DNA from: Pomacea canaliculata
Lineage: Eukaryota > Mollusca > Gastropoda > Architaenioglossa > Ampullariidae
DNA length: 64,000 nucleotides
Assembly (NCBI RefSeq): GCF_003073045.1
Contig: NC_037590.1
Span: forward strand, 38,308,751 to 38,372,750
Reading direction: 5' to 3'
Shown in pieces: positions 1 to 25,262 of the stretch; position 1 is the first letter of the stretch, and the number at the start of each line of letters is the position of its first letter. The position numbers were made by a program, and so were the translations under genes. The notes beneath the pieces were generated by a model. That model searched no databases. It worked only from the letters and a program-made list of their open reading frames with translations, and had not been told where the DNA came from.

Positions 1-116
1 AGTAGGCCATAATAAATGCCTTCTGTAACACTTATAGTTACCACCTTATTCTGTTACTGAATTATTTATCAACTGAGGTTTTTAATATTTTTATGCAATT
101 TTCTTTGTATGTCTAG

Positions 117-581
117 ACTGGGGAGCCATGTTCCAGACAATGTGTGCAGGATGTGACTTCCCCATTGAGCCTGGTGACAGATGGGTAGAGGCTCTTGGCA
201 AGAACTTTCATTCTGAGTGCTTCAATTGCTCAGTGAGTATTCCATTCACCTACTCATCCCTTGTCCTATTTACAGCCACCCAGCAGCTTCTCTCTAGTTT
301 TCTTCTCCACCCTCGGTCTTCTCTTCAGTTTTAGCATACACTTTATATTTATCTTTTAAATCATTAAATAGCTGGTGTTTAGCATTATTATTTTTGTGAA
401 AAGAACTATTTTTATGTGAAGACAGCTCTTAAACATTTTCTCGTTTTAAATCTTGTTTAAGCCTTTATGGAGGGCATTTTAAAATTATCTTTTTTTCCTC
501 CAGACCTGCCAGGTGTCTCTGGAGGGACAGCCCTTTGTTGCAAAGGGTGGCAAAGCTTTTTGCAAGAAACATGCACGTTGA
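117..581 (+). CDS. C-terminal LIM domain of a PDZ-LIM (Enigma/ZASP-like) protein, 3' end of gene
   Basis: Two coding exons are visible, 117-232 and 504-581, joined in phase 0 by a GT/AG intron. The first is preceded by TGTCTAG and followed by GTGAGT; the second is preceded by TTTTCCTCCAG. The spliced frame reads ...MFQTMCAGCDFPIEPGDRW, then ALGKNFHSECFNCSTCQ, then EGQPFVAKGGKAFCKKHAR and a TGA stop. This is a complete LIM zinc-binding fold: Cys pair, then His/Cys, a second Cys pair, and a final Cys/His. The GCDFPIE...ALG...H..CF.C pattern and a chain ending just after CKKHA are typical of the last LIM domain in PDLIM5/7 and LDB3/ZASP, adaptor proteins at muscle Z-discs and actin cables. Upstream exons, including any PDZ domain, lie left of the window, so the exact paralogue cannot be named. 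A more distant LIM family (paxillin-like) is possible but fits the ending less well. Confidence 0.85.
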
Positions 582-2481
582 TGGAGAAACCGACCAAATG
601 GTATGACATAGACAGCTCTATGCAATCTGCAACCAACCATCATCTTGGATGATTACTTCTGCTTCTTGCTGCTATGCAAAAATCATCCTTGATTTAGGGT
701 TTGCTGTTTTTGGCCTAGTTTCTGCTTGATAGTTTCTCAGTACTATAACCCTCTACTGTCATCCCTCTTAATGAAATAGGACCTGAAACAAAATTGTCAA
801 GTTCCCCTGTAATTATCAGTTATGTCACTGATGTGTTGATTGATAGTTAGGTCACATTTGCTGTTGTTGCCCTCCGTCTCTCCAAGAAGTGACCATGTTA
901 CCTTCTTGGTCATTCAGGATAAGAGTTACACCTGTCTGATTTTGAGTGATCTGAGTAGTGAGTTGTTCTACCCAGAAAATGTGGTGTGTTCAAGGTTAAT
1001 CACTGATTGGGATTGCTGTGATACTTTTAAATCCTTATGATATTTTTACCAGTGTACTTCATGCTTAAAAAAATAAGAACAAGTTTTTTTCAGATTTTAG
1101 TCAGAACTGTAATTTCATTGGACTGTCCATTTTTTTTAAAGCTGCCAAAAAAGTATGGTTCACTATACACTTTTTTTTCCATCTGCCCATCATCAAGATA
1201 CAGTGATACATGTCGTATCATTTGTTTACTGTCGATAAGGCTGGTATTCAAGTTCTATGATTTGTTACTCTAATACATCAATCTCAGATTTTTTTTTTTT
1301 AAAAAGCTTCCCATAGAACAATTTGAAGAATTATTCTACATGATGTTATAGAAAAACACAGAGGGTTTGTCATTTCTATTCATTCCTGAAAAGGAAGGAA
1401 ATTTGCAATAGTTTTGGTACTGTTGTATCCTCATTAAATGATAAATGGTTGCCAGATGAAGACATTGACCTGAGTCTGTTTTTACTAAACCATTATATAA
1501 AATTGTTAATCATACTTTACCTAGCATGTTGCTGTTGGCTTATGCATTTATTACATGGGAAAATGAGGATGTACTAATATCTGTGGTGTTGAAACAGTGA
1601 CCTCAAGGTCAGACTTTGGTATTTGCAGCTTTTCTGTTGCACACTTTTTTTTATTACAGATATCTATAGATCTTTAACGACATAGTTATTTATTAGTAAC
1701 ATATGCTGATTTGTAAATATTTTAGTCATCACTTTTAAGAGGATAACGGCTTCAAGGTGTACCTTTACCATATGACAGATTGTTTGACAATGTGAGATGT
1801 TACCACTTTGTGTACTGTATACAGGCTTTATAACTTTCATGTACCATAGAAAGTGTACTGCATATAAACTCACATATTGAACTTTCTAACTGGGTTTTCT
1901 AAATTAGTTTTCTAGGGATGACATTTTACACACTTACAGATGATGTGAATGGTAAAAAGCATGTGTCAACAAGTTTAGAAAAATTAGCATATTGCTGGTG
2001 ATCATTATTATATAGTTTGTATATTGCTATTTTAAAAATCCTAGTTATCTGCATCAAAATCACCTCCTTTTTATAAATAGCATCATGTATTATGGTAGAA
2101 AACTTTAGTGGGAAAATGAAATTATTTTTTCTTTGCTTTACATTCTTGTATATTATCTTTTCACGTAACATTGCATCACAGGATCAGTAAGTTACAAAGC
2201 TTTATTATTATTATCAGGCTCTGTTTATTGCTTAACTAAAGATTCTTAAATGTTGTATGAAATAATCATGGCAAGTCAAACTAACATTTTGACTGGAATA
2301 ACCTTTTCGTTAAATTCTGCAGAGTAAAAAAAATGCCCATGTTTATGTTAAAAGTTATTTTTAAGAAGCTGGCTTCTTTCTCTCTTGATTTTTTTGTTCT
2401 TTTTACTTTCCTAGTTGCTTCACTTTTCTTTAAGAAAAAAAATGACACATAAAATGCAACTTGTAACCCCTATAAAATAAA
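582..2481 (+). other. Probable 3' UTR of the LIM gene with candidate poly(A) signal
   Basis: This stretch is AT-rich with no supported coding exon. A canonical AATAAA lies at 2476-2481, about 1.9 kb after the stop, and is the first good candidate for the end of the LIM transcript. Without transcript data the real end could be earlier, through a variant signal. Confidence 0.4.
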
Positions 2482-4845
2482 GACGCTCATTATCCCTAGT
2501 AACCATTCTTCTAAGATATTAAATTATCATCTCATGTTTTAAGAAATATGAAGATAATAGCCAAAGACCATAAATGAGCCCAAAAGTGTGTAATTCGGTG
2601 ACTTGGACAAACCTCTTTAGTCATATAGTTCAGAAGATAAGATTCCATAGTGAAAGCTGCTGATAGGAAAGACATATTAACACTTGATTAGGGGAATTGT
2701 AAGGATAACCATGAGGAAAGAGTATGAATTTAGGCAAAGAATTAATGCCGCTCAAGCAGTCAATCTTTAAAGCAATATACAAGTATTCTTATAAAAATAT
2801 TTTGAGGCAATTCTGTGCCTGTCCATTTTCGGTGCCTTCTCAATATTTTGACAATGAAAAGCAAACATTTAAGTGCAATACAAAATATGCACAAATGTTT
2901 ACCTAAAAGACGTCCGCACACAGATCAAAGCTTATAGTAAATTTTGGCAGAAAGACTGCTTATTATTAGCAGCAGTAAACCATGTTATGTGGCAGAAGAG
3001 CATTTTTACTGGATGACATAAAACTATCGATATTCCTTGTTGAGATGTTAAATTGCATATCCTATCAAAGTACATACCTATGTGTGAAATCCTTCCAGTG
3101 TCTTAACACATAGTGGTGCTACAGTTTATCACTTTTGACTTAAAATTTTACCTGTAACTTATGGCTACATTCAGTGTAGAGTACTTCTTCACATCCTTGG
3201 TCACAAGTCTACATAATAAATTATATGGCATTTTTGAGACCTTATCGTTGGTTCATGTGTACTCGTGTTTATGTATGTGTGTGTGGATGGGAGAAAAATG
3301 TAATTACAACACAGAATTTGTTTTTCTGGGTAAAAAACATAAGCATAAGGTTGAAAGGTTGGGTTTCAGTTTATGCAATATTCACTTCTTGAGACCGAGG
3401 AGAATGCAATCGTTGATTCTTCTCGAGAAGCCATCTTTTTTTAATTCTCGCTGACCTCAAAGAGTCTGTGCTAATATGATATCTTTTACATTAGAAAACA
3501 GTCGTCCCTATACTTCCTACCTCAGTACCTTGATATAAAGACAACAGTTGTCAGGATAGAAGGAAAAAAACCAGCCATGTAGAAAGCAATCAGCATGATC
3601 ACACAATTTGGAGAGGTGTGCTTCAAGATATGGTGTATTCTGGTCTCTACATACAAAAGGTTTTGGTTTGTGTGTGTGATGCGTTCTGGTGTAGACAGAC
3701 CTATTTTGAAAGGGGGAAATCATGCAAGTGGCTGGATGAGCAAGTGATTATCGTAAAGTTCTCTCGCACGAACTAGTTACAGTACCCCAAATGGGATAGT
3801 TCTTCGGTTTGCACATTTTAGGAATTGTTTACTGATGCGTAATGATGTTTGGTGCATATGCCAAGTCCAGCAGACCCGTTAAAACCACGTGCATTTCTCT
3901 TTGCATAAAACAAAGATAAAGCTAGAAGCACGTTTATTGCAGCTTCACTTTCTGAGAGAGGAGGGAGGCGCCGAACATTTAAATACCAAACTAGACATGC
4001 GTTTGATAAAAGTACACAGAGGGAACCCAAACCCGGTCATAAGTTTTGCTTACAAACATCTCTTTATTTCCCTTCTTTTCTTTCAGAGACATTAACTGTG
4101 CTCTGAATATTTTGTTTTGAAGACTTGCTGGAGTCGGTTCCAGAATTCAGAAAATCGTCATACCTATATTTATGCTATCCTCTGATGACTTAACAGCCAC
4201 TTTCTGACCTTCATCAGGTCAAAGCTTTAATTAACGGCACAAATAATCGAATGTTAGACCAATTAAGTTTGGGAAAGTTAAGAAATGATTTATAACAGCA
4301 ATTTGACAGCTCATGTATATGTTCGGCAATGAGGCCACAACATTTGAAGCTAAGCCGCCACGTAATTCACCTTGTTCAAGTTTGCGTTGAGTAGGGTTTT
4401 TTTTTCTATGTAGTATTTTGTTTTTTATTTGTAGCCGATAACTCCTAATAATGCTGCATCGGTGCACAAACAAAACTTATAGACTAGGGTCATGTGATCC
4501 AGGATCGAATTCCCGCGCTGGTGAGACTAGCTGATCCCTTTGTGTATGAGCTAGATTGATCTACCCATCGATAATCAAATTCTACCAGAAAACACATTTT
4601 TTTCAGCTTAAATTGTTTCTATAAATTTTAGTTCCAATCAAAATATTTATTTAACTCTATAATTTGACGACTGTTAATGGACTGGTATAAAGCATATATA
4701 TGTTGTTTTCTTAATGATAGGACAAAGCTCGGTGCAGAATACAGTTTCCCTGGATGAAACCCATACCCACACCATTCTGTTCTGGAGATGCAACTATCAT
4801 CGTGCACAAACGAGGTCAAAATCGTGACGCCACGTTTGTACATGT

Positions 4846-5060
4846 ATACGCCTAGTAAGAATAATTATGGTCCCAGCAATCCCTTCGGCTGAAATCGTAA
4901 TAACTTAAAGGTATCCGTGTACAATCCTGACGTCTTTGATTGTGACTTCTTTCTGTGCAAGATATGATGCTAGCAGAATGACTATCTGAGAACAAAGGGG
5001 GCATTCGCCCACAGTTAGGGAAACATGCAGTATCTTGCATTGATAGGGAAAAAATGCACT
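4846..5060 (+). repeat. Dispersed repeat C, copy 1
   Basis: This segment resembles 43796-44060. Shared blocks include ATTATGRTCCCAG, TAAAGGTA, then CGTGTACAAYCCTGACGTCT followed by a GT-rich stretch and GACTT, and a final block of the form GGCATTCGCCCA/GGGAAA. The order and spacing are kept although the intervening bases have diverged. The family is not one I can name. Confidence 0.55.
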
Positions 5061-6301
5061 AGTATCTTAAGAGAAAAGAGACCATTACGCATGCGCCATC
5101 TAGCATCTTATGAGGGAGGAGGAACCCATTAGGCATGCACCACAGACTTCTATGATTTGTCTGAGGCATGCACCACTCAGACGGGCGCGCCCGTGGCTTC
5201 GCGCCAGCACGGGAACTACTTGGAATTTCTGAAGGGAAATCAGAGCTAAGATTTTCCCAAGTTTGCCCCAAGCTTGGCCGAATCTTGCGTGTTTGCTGGG
5301 AGAGGATTAGATAATACAAGATGGGACACCTGTTCGCCGATAAACTTGTGTGGCTCTTTGTAGCAATTTTTCACACATTCCTTTTATGTTTACTATGCAT
5401 TATCAAACTTCTAAGATTTATAATATCATCAAACTATTTAAATGTTTTTAATATCTTGCCAAAACATAACTAACTAAAATAAAATTTAACAATAAAGTAT
5501 ATGTTATCTATTGCTTGATTTTATGACATATGTGTTTGGAAGGTTTGCCTAAGAAATGCTACATATCTTATTTCTACTGCAAGAATTGTAATATAAATTG
5601 TAAAAGTATGTATTTATAATACCAGATAACTTCTCTCACGTATTGTAAAAAATATTGATAATGTCTGGTAAATTTTGTCTACGAAACAACGATTTAAAAT
5701 ATTCTTTAATTTTTACCGAAGTCTCTCCTGCGTTTTGTGCCCTATTTCTTTCAGTTCATTCAGATTTTGGCGGTAGCTACTTTACGAATATTCCGAAAAG
5801 CGAAGGTCGCTTTATACCGATTAAAGTTTCATGATCAACTGAAAGAGGCGTCCTTCGTCTTTCCGAATGTCTAAAAGTTACAGCTTCCGGCTCTCTCTCT
5901 CTCTTTTTTTTTTTTTGGAAAGTCGTGACGATTGATGAAAGGACTAAACCCTTTCCTTCCGTCAACTTTACCTCCTCTGATAAATCAGGTATCCATTCCT
6001 GATAAACATAGTCGGCCAGCCAGGGTTAAGCCTAGATCAGTGGACCAACCCTATCGATTCTCAGTTGAGGGTACTAACCATTACGCTGTGCTGCTTGTCC
6101 ACTCAAGACATGAATGCGCATGCATGTGTGAGAATATGTTAACATTCCTACCGAGGACTTTTTCGGGAAAACCTATGCTTGTCGGGGGAACTTTTACCAC
6201 AAGAAACCACGCCTTATGCTGTAGAGGCAGTGAAGCCGCACGCAAGCAGGCATTCAAACAAAATAGCAATTAAGCCACCAACATAGACTATGATCCTATA
6301 G

Positions 6302-6495
6302 CAGACCTGGGCAAAGGGCGGCCCGCGGGCCGGATCCGGCCCGCCTCCTGTCTGACCGGCCCGCCAGTCCGCCCGCCCGTATATATACTATATATACAGT
6401 ATTGGGTAAAACTGAGTTAACTGTATTAGTCCGGCCCTCTAAAACCATCCCAATATCTCATGCGGCCCCTTGGGAAAATTAATTGCCCACCCCTG
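6302..6495. mobile_element. Non-autonomous hAT element (MITE) with perfect 8-bp target duplication
   Basis: The 194-bp element starts CAGACCTGGGCAAAGGGCGG and ends with the reverse complement of CAGGGGTGGGCAA. It is flanked on both sides by the same 8 bases, TCCTATAG (6294-6301 and 6496-6503). CAG-starting termini, an 8-bp duplication and GC-rich subterminal GGCCCGC/GCGGGCC palindromes are hAT hallmarks. There is no coding capacity. The identical duplications suggest a fairly recent insertion. Confidence 0.85.
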
Positions 6496-7439
6496 TCCTA
6501 TAGGGTACTTCAAGGGAAAGTATATATCCTATCGATGACTGCACGTACTGCCTGCACCACCAACGCACATCTCTTTCCCTTTCATTACAGTTATTCCTAC
6601 ACTGCTATTAACGAAAAAAAAAAAATTCTAAACCCACTGATACTGATCAGTTCGACTTAAAATCATCAAATGTATATGTTTTATGGTTTTTACTGTCATC
6701 ATCATCAACAATCATCACTCTTCATCTAAGTAGAGAAAGTATCGTGAGAAAGAAAATTAAATTCGATGAGCCTACCATCGGACCAATCTAACAACGAGCT
6801 CCTTGAGATGTGTTCACTCGTCCGTTCACTAAGATCATGTCAGTGTGAACTACAGTTTTTCTACACTATATATCCAGCATTTTGAATACTGTACGTCAAA
6901 CCTAATATTGCAGATACTTTTATATAACTACGACAGCAGCATATACTGGTCACGAGAACATCATTATTAAGCAAGATTCAATTTATATATCAAGCAGTTT
7001 CTTTACTTTTACTTTATTATTCTGTGTTATGCTTTATGTAAGATTTTTCCCCAGTCTTTTATATAGTTTAATCAATATATTCTGTGTGCTGGGATCGAGT
7101 GGCGTGAGAACCCATACCATGGATATATAATATAAAACAAATATTTATAAAATATTAAAAGATGAGGAATATTGTAATAAATCATGGGAGAATAAAAGAC
7201 CATATATCTAAAACAGCTATTATTAGCATGCAGTTTCCGAAAAACTAGATAATTATAAGTAAAGTAAAACGATAGTTTTAATTCTTTCTCTAAGCTGCGG
7301 GGGTGTAATTCTTAAATCGTCAACATGATAATTATAATGCTAACTAAAGAAAGTGATATAAGATTTAATTTGTTTTTCTTTGTAAAATAATCAAAAGTTT
7401 TGTTGTTGTTGTTTTTTTTTTGCTTGCTTTTTTCTAACC

Positions 7440-7620
7440 GTTATAGTTAGCTACCCCGACTCGCACCCACGCCCGTTCATGTCTTACCGCGTTTATTGGA
7501 CAGTCCGTCTTGACATCACTTCCTGTTCCTGTCGCTCCCTGAAGTCGAATCTCTTCCAATGTGCTTTGTGTGTCCATATTCGCGCGGATTTAGAGTTTTT
7601 CATAAAAACATCACCACAAA
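7440..7620 (+). promoter_or_regulatory. Putative SUZ12 5' UTR / proximal promoter
   Basis: The 180 bases before the SUZ12 start codon are richer in G+C than their surroundings. They contain an inverted CCAAT box (ATTGG near 7494) and an ETS-type site (ACTTCCTG near 7518), both common in TATA-less housekeeping promoters. No TATA box is obvious at a useful distance. The transcription start was not determined. Confidence 0.35.
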
Positions 7621-21512
<13,892 letters not shown>

Positions 21513-23508
21513 TGACGGCCTTCAGATTAGACATAAGATCTTTAACAGTGATTTGTCTACAAAACTATGATACACAACTTGCCACCACTTGTGATTCATT
21601 ACCTCCAGTGACACTAAGTCAGCAAACACAATGGCTGAGTATTGTAGCATGACTGCAGTACAATTGTTAAGGTGTGAATTCAGTGGTCTGTGCTTGAATA
21701 ACTAGGGTGGTCTGCAGTGTACATCATCACATTGACACATAAAGGGTACTAAAAAATCTAATCAGAGAAGCAATATTAATAGAATAAGTAGAGGGTTAGA
21801 TTAACTTTCACAGCATTTGCATCGTGGTAACTAGTTTTGGAAGTGTCTAGGACACTAGGTAGTAATTTATTACCTCCCCTTCCCCATTCAACCATATAAC
21901 TTTTCAACGTTTATGCGGTGAATTCCTTTTAACAAACGAATTTTAGCTGTTTGCACGTTTCATTATGCAAGATGCAAAGCATAGTACAGTTTATTTTGAA
22001 GGTTTTGATCATCCAGATGACAATAAGGATAAGAGGACACTGATGAACAAAGGATGCATGCATGGCAAAATAATTTGTGCTTCTAGAAAGAGCAGCAAAC
22101 ACTTGTGTCTTTTTGTCATAGGCTTCATTGCAAAACGTTCAAACATTCTTGAATGTAGACAAGGTTTTTGTTTGCAGTGGGTAGGGGGAGGTTGATGTAT
22201 TGCTTATGTAAAACAAGAATGTTGGCAGACATTGAAGAAGACAGCAGTTAACAAGGATTTTATTTTACATCTACATTTGATCTATTTTGTCATTGCTTGC
22301 TTATAGATATCTATCTGTTCCATCCCCACCCCTGTTTTTTTTTTTCTTTCTTTCTTAATGTTCTTCAGGATCCCACATTTACAATGTATGCAAAATGGGA
22401 GAGATGCATGTGTAGTTTCTGGGTTTAGTTATAAAAGCAATTAGAACACAGTTTGCACTGGCCAGGATTTCTTGCTCTTTTTATGGTGGTTCATAACAGC
22501 TTTACAAAAATATACCATGCTTTATAAAAGGATTTGCAGTTAGTGTTGTTTTGGTCACAATGCAGACTGAAAATTATGCTAGCCAGTTTGAAGGCAAGAA
22601 GTGTTAAAAGAGCAGCGAGTGGGAAATCTTGAATGAGAAGGGGGAGGCCTTGATTACTAAATACAATGGTAAGGCAGCTACCACTATTCTAATCCACTTA
22701 GAAATCTTTAATTTTTTTTTACCCTTTCGTGTTTTCTTGGATGCATTGCCAGGTGTGTTTGAGAATCCTGTAGCTTTGAGTGCTCAAGTAGGCTTGTCTT
22801 ATACAGAGGGTATAATGCTAATCTTTTGCGACTAATGGCATTGTTCTTTTCTAGTGAGGTGCAAAAGTTGTGCGCTTAATGGGTCATGTATTTTATGTTT
22901 TATTTGTGCAAGTTAATGGCTGTGTTGACTGGCAAGCATGTGATGACATTCGATAGTAAGGTCCGCCTTTCTTTCCTCTCACCCCCTTTTTTTCTTTTCT
23001 CTATCTCCCCAAAATGCTTTCTCACATCATGATGTTAAATCAGTTGAGAAACTGAACAGAGAGAAGAACAAATGAAAGGCATGTCAGAATATGATGTTTA
23101 TTTTGCATCCTGTACTAAAGGAATTCTTCAAATTGTAGCGTACAGTGTATATATTGACAGTTGTATGAAAGTATGTGTGCTAGTACGCATTGGCATTATG
23201 CAAATTGCATGCACAGAATTACAAAAAATGCATGAAGTGGAATAAATGAATTGTCTTATTGGTGTGTGTTTTTGTATGGAAGAATTTGCACTTAATTTTA
23301 TTGCTGTGGTTTGAAGTGTCATTGAACCAGGCTCCGCTAGAATTGGTCTAGCAAGACAGACATGATGAACAGGCACAAACACTTGGAAGAAAAATACATA
23401 TCTGTGTTTTTAAACACTTTGATAAAAACAAAGCTGCCAAAAGTGGTTTGCCAAAGAAGTCAATTTTCCTCTGCAATTACTGTTTAACATATGGCTCCAA
23501 ACAATAAA
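21513..23508 (+). other. Probable SUZ12 3' UTR with poly(A) signal
   Basis: AT-rich, non-coding sequence follows the TGA. A canonical AATAAA lies at 23503-23508, followed by a U/GU-rich stretch suited to cleavage. A 3' UTR of about 2 kb is plausible for this gene, but earlier sites cannot be excluded. Confidence 0.45.
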
Positions 23509-25209
23509 TGACTTTAATTCTTATGGTTTATTTGTATTTGTTAGATTTTAGATAGTAAAACATTAAGAAAAATAATGGGAGTTATTCTGTAAGTGTGCAT
23601 GTATGGGTGCGTGCAAGGACCACTTCAGATAACTTTATTTTTATACAGCAGTTGCCTGGCTAGTTTTTCTGCCTGTATGGTTACTAGCATCAAAATAAAT
23701 AGGTAAATGCAGATATACCAAAGATGTGTTATGAGGAAGAATGAAGGCCATTTCTCAGTCACAGCCAACCTTGAAGCTTCCAAGTTGACTATATGTGGCC
23801 ACATACTGAGCTGAAAGCAGGGGTGGCAAATGGGGCGGCCCCCCCAGGCCCCGCACTCGAAGGGGCCCCGAGGTCATCTTTATGAGTTTTGTCAACTTAA
23901 AATATATTCTGTGTTAAATGGAAAAAATGCTGAGAGGGGCTCTTTAAAATCAGACTTCTTCAAGGTCAAATTCGCCTAACTATATATAAATCAGTGCTTC
24001 CGGCATCATATCAATAGGGATATTGATACGTACTCCATTATCCCGGTCCTGCGTGGATGGTCGGCCCCCAGGCCCCGCGTATTCCTAACGCCGCCTCTGG
24101 CTGAAAGCTAAAACTCCTTTAGACAATAACGATCTTTTTGTTCTCAACTAAGTCATTGAAGTCATACTCTTTTGAGTCCAGGTTCACTTTGGTTACCAAC
24201 TGCATTATAAGAAACTTCGTTAATCCACCTGTTTCCTTTTCAACATGCCTTCTGCAAAGTGACCAATGCCATGAAACAAGTCAAAAGTGAGAATGTATGC
24301 CATGACTTGAGAGGTTCGTTGATCCGGGGACTATATGGGCCTGTGACAAGAAAATTTCCTTTGACCAACCCTAATCCACGAGCCATGCCCTAGAATCTGT
24401 ACTGCTTTTTGCTAAACAAATAATTCACTAACTTTTACCGATCCTATAGGCGATGGGAAGTCGATAACGGTATATATATAAACTAAAGCTAGTTTTAGGT
24501 CCTGTTACATATATGGAAACTCATTAGAGTTCTACATCTGGGTTGGGTTAGGTGTGCTTCCAACCGAACTTTCGCTTTCTTGGAGAGGCAACAATAAGTA
24601 CATGTATTGCGGACGTCAAGTTGCGAATCTGATTTTACATGGGTTCCTGTTTGATTTCTATAGTACATGTTTTGTCCTCTCAACTAGGTGCTAGCCTGCT
24701 ACTCACCTCTCGTCATAAGACTGCGCAAAATACAAACTACAGTATAGTTTTTTTTCCAGTTAACTCTGCTTTAGGGTCTGTTTTCTACGACGACAAGCTG
24801 TCACTTATGCCTCTAGAAAACAACGCGCAGCAACTTAAGCTGTAGAAATATTTCGTAAACGGTAAGAAAGAGCAAAATTAGATTTCTTAACTATTTATTA
24901 TTGTCTTAACATAACTGTTTAAAGATGTTTAGGAGACTGTTTCTGAGTGCACAGTTCATGCCCTCTAGTTCGCCTAACTGTAAGGGAAGTAAGTGCAGTT
25001 CTACTTATTTCTGACGCACTATTCTCCCCTTTTTGTGAAACCGTTCAACTGTAAATGATAGGTCATCGATTAAGTTTAAAGTCTAAAATTTTCAGTTTCT
25101 TAAAATATTCACTAAAATGATTTTATGCTGTATAAATTATCCATTTTGATACCTAACATATGTTTACCTGAAAGACAATATCATAAAGGGGAGCCATTCA
25201 GTTATCGAA
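23509..25209. other. Intergenic region between SUZ12 and the BMP receptor gene
   Basis: No gene is supported. The only recognisable object is the hAT miniature element at 23818-24099; the rest is unique-looking AT-rich sequence leading into the receptor promoter. Confidence 0.55.
23818..24099. mobile_element. Non-autonomous hAT element (MITE) with perfect 8-bp target duplication
   Basis: The 282-bp element starts CAGGGGTGGCAAATGGGGCG and ends with the reverse complement of CAGAGGCGGCGTTAGG. It is flanked by identical GCTGAAAG 8-mers (23810-23817 and 24100-24107). GGCCCC-rich subterminal blocks face each other, as in other short hAT elements. There is no ORF of note. Confidence 0.85.
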
Positions 25210-25262
25210 TCAGCTGTGACGTCACAATTTTGGGGGTCAACCATCGCACAAAAAGATGGCCG
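25210..25262 (+). promoter_or_regulatory. CRE palindrome and YY1-like site at the BMP receptor start
   Basis: A perfect cAMP-response element, TGACGTCA, lies at 25217-25224, about 30 bases before the first ATG. The start codon itself lies in AAGATGGCCGC, which matches the YY1/Pho-type motif often found at or just after animal transcription starts. This suggests a short 5' UTR. Factor binding is inferred from motif alone. Confidence 0.5.

Larger units (their letters stand above)
2482..7439. other. Intergenic region between the LIM gene and SUZ12
   Basis: I see no gene here. Short ORFs on both strands lack protein-like composition and homologous motifs. The stretch holds one copy of a dispersed repeat (4846-5060), a hAT miniature element (6302-6495), and otherwise AT-rich sequence with homopolymer runs. 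Confidence 0.6.

Noticed and set aside
5059..5319. Minus-strand ORF of 86 codons
   Set aside because: Low-complexity, no splice context or recognisable domain; it lies beside repeat C.
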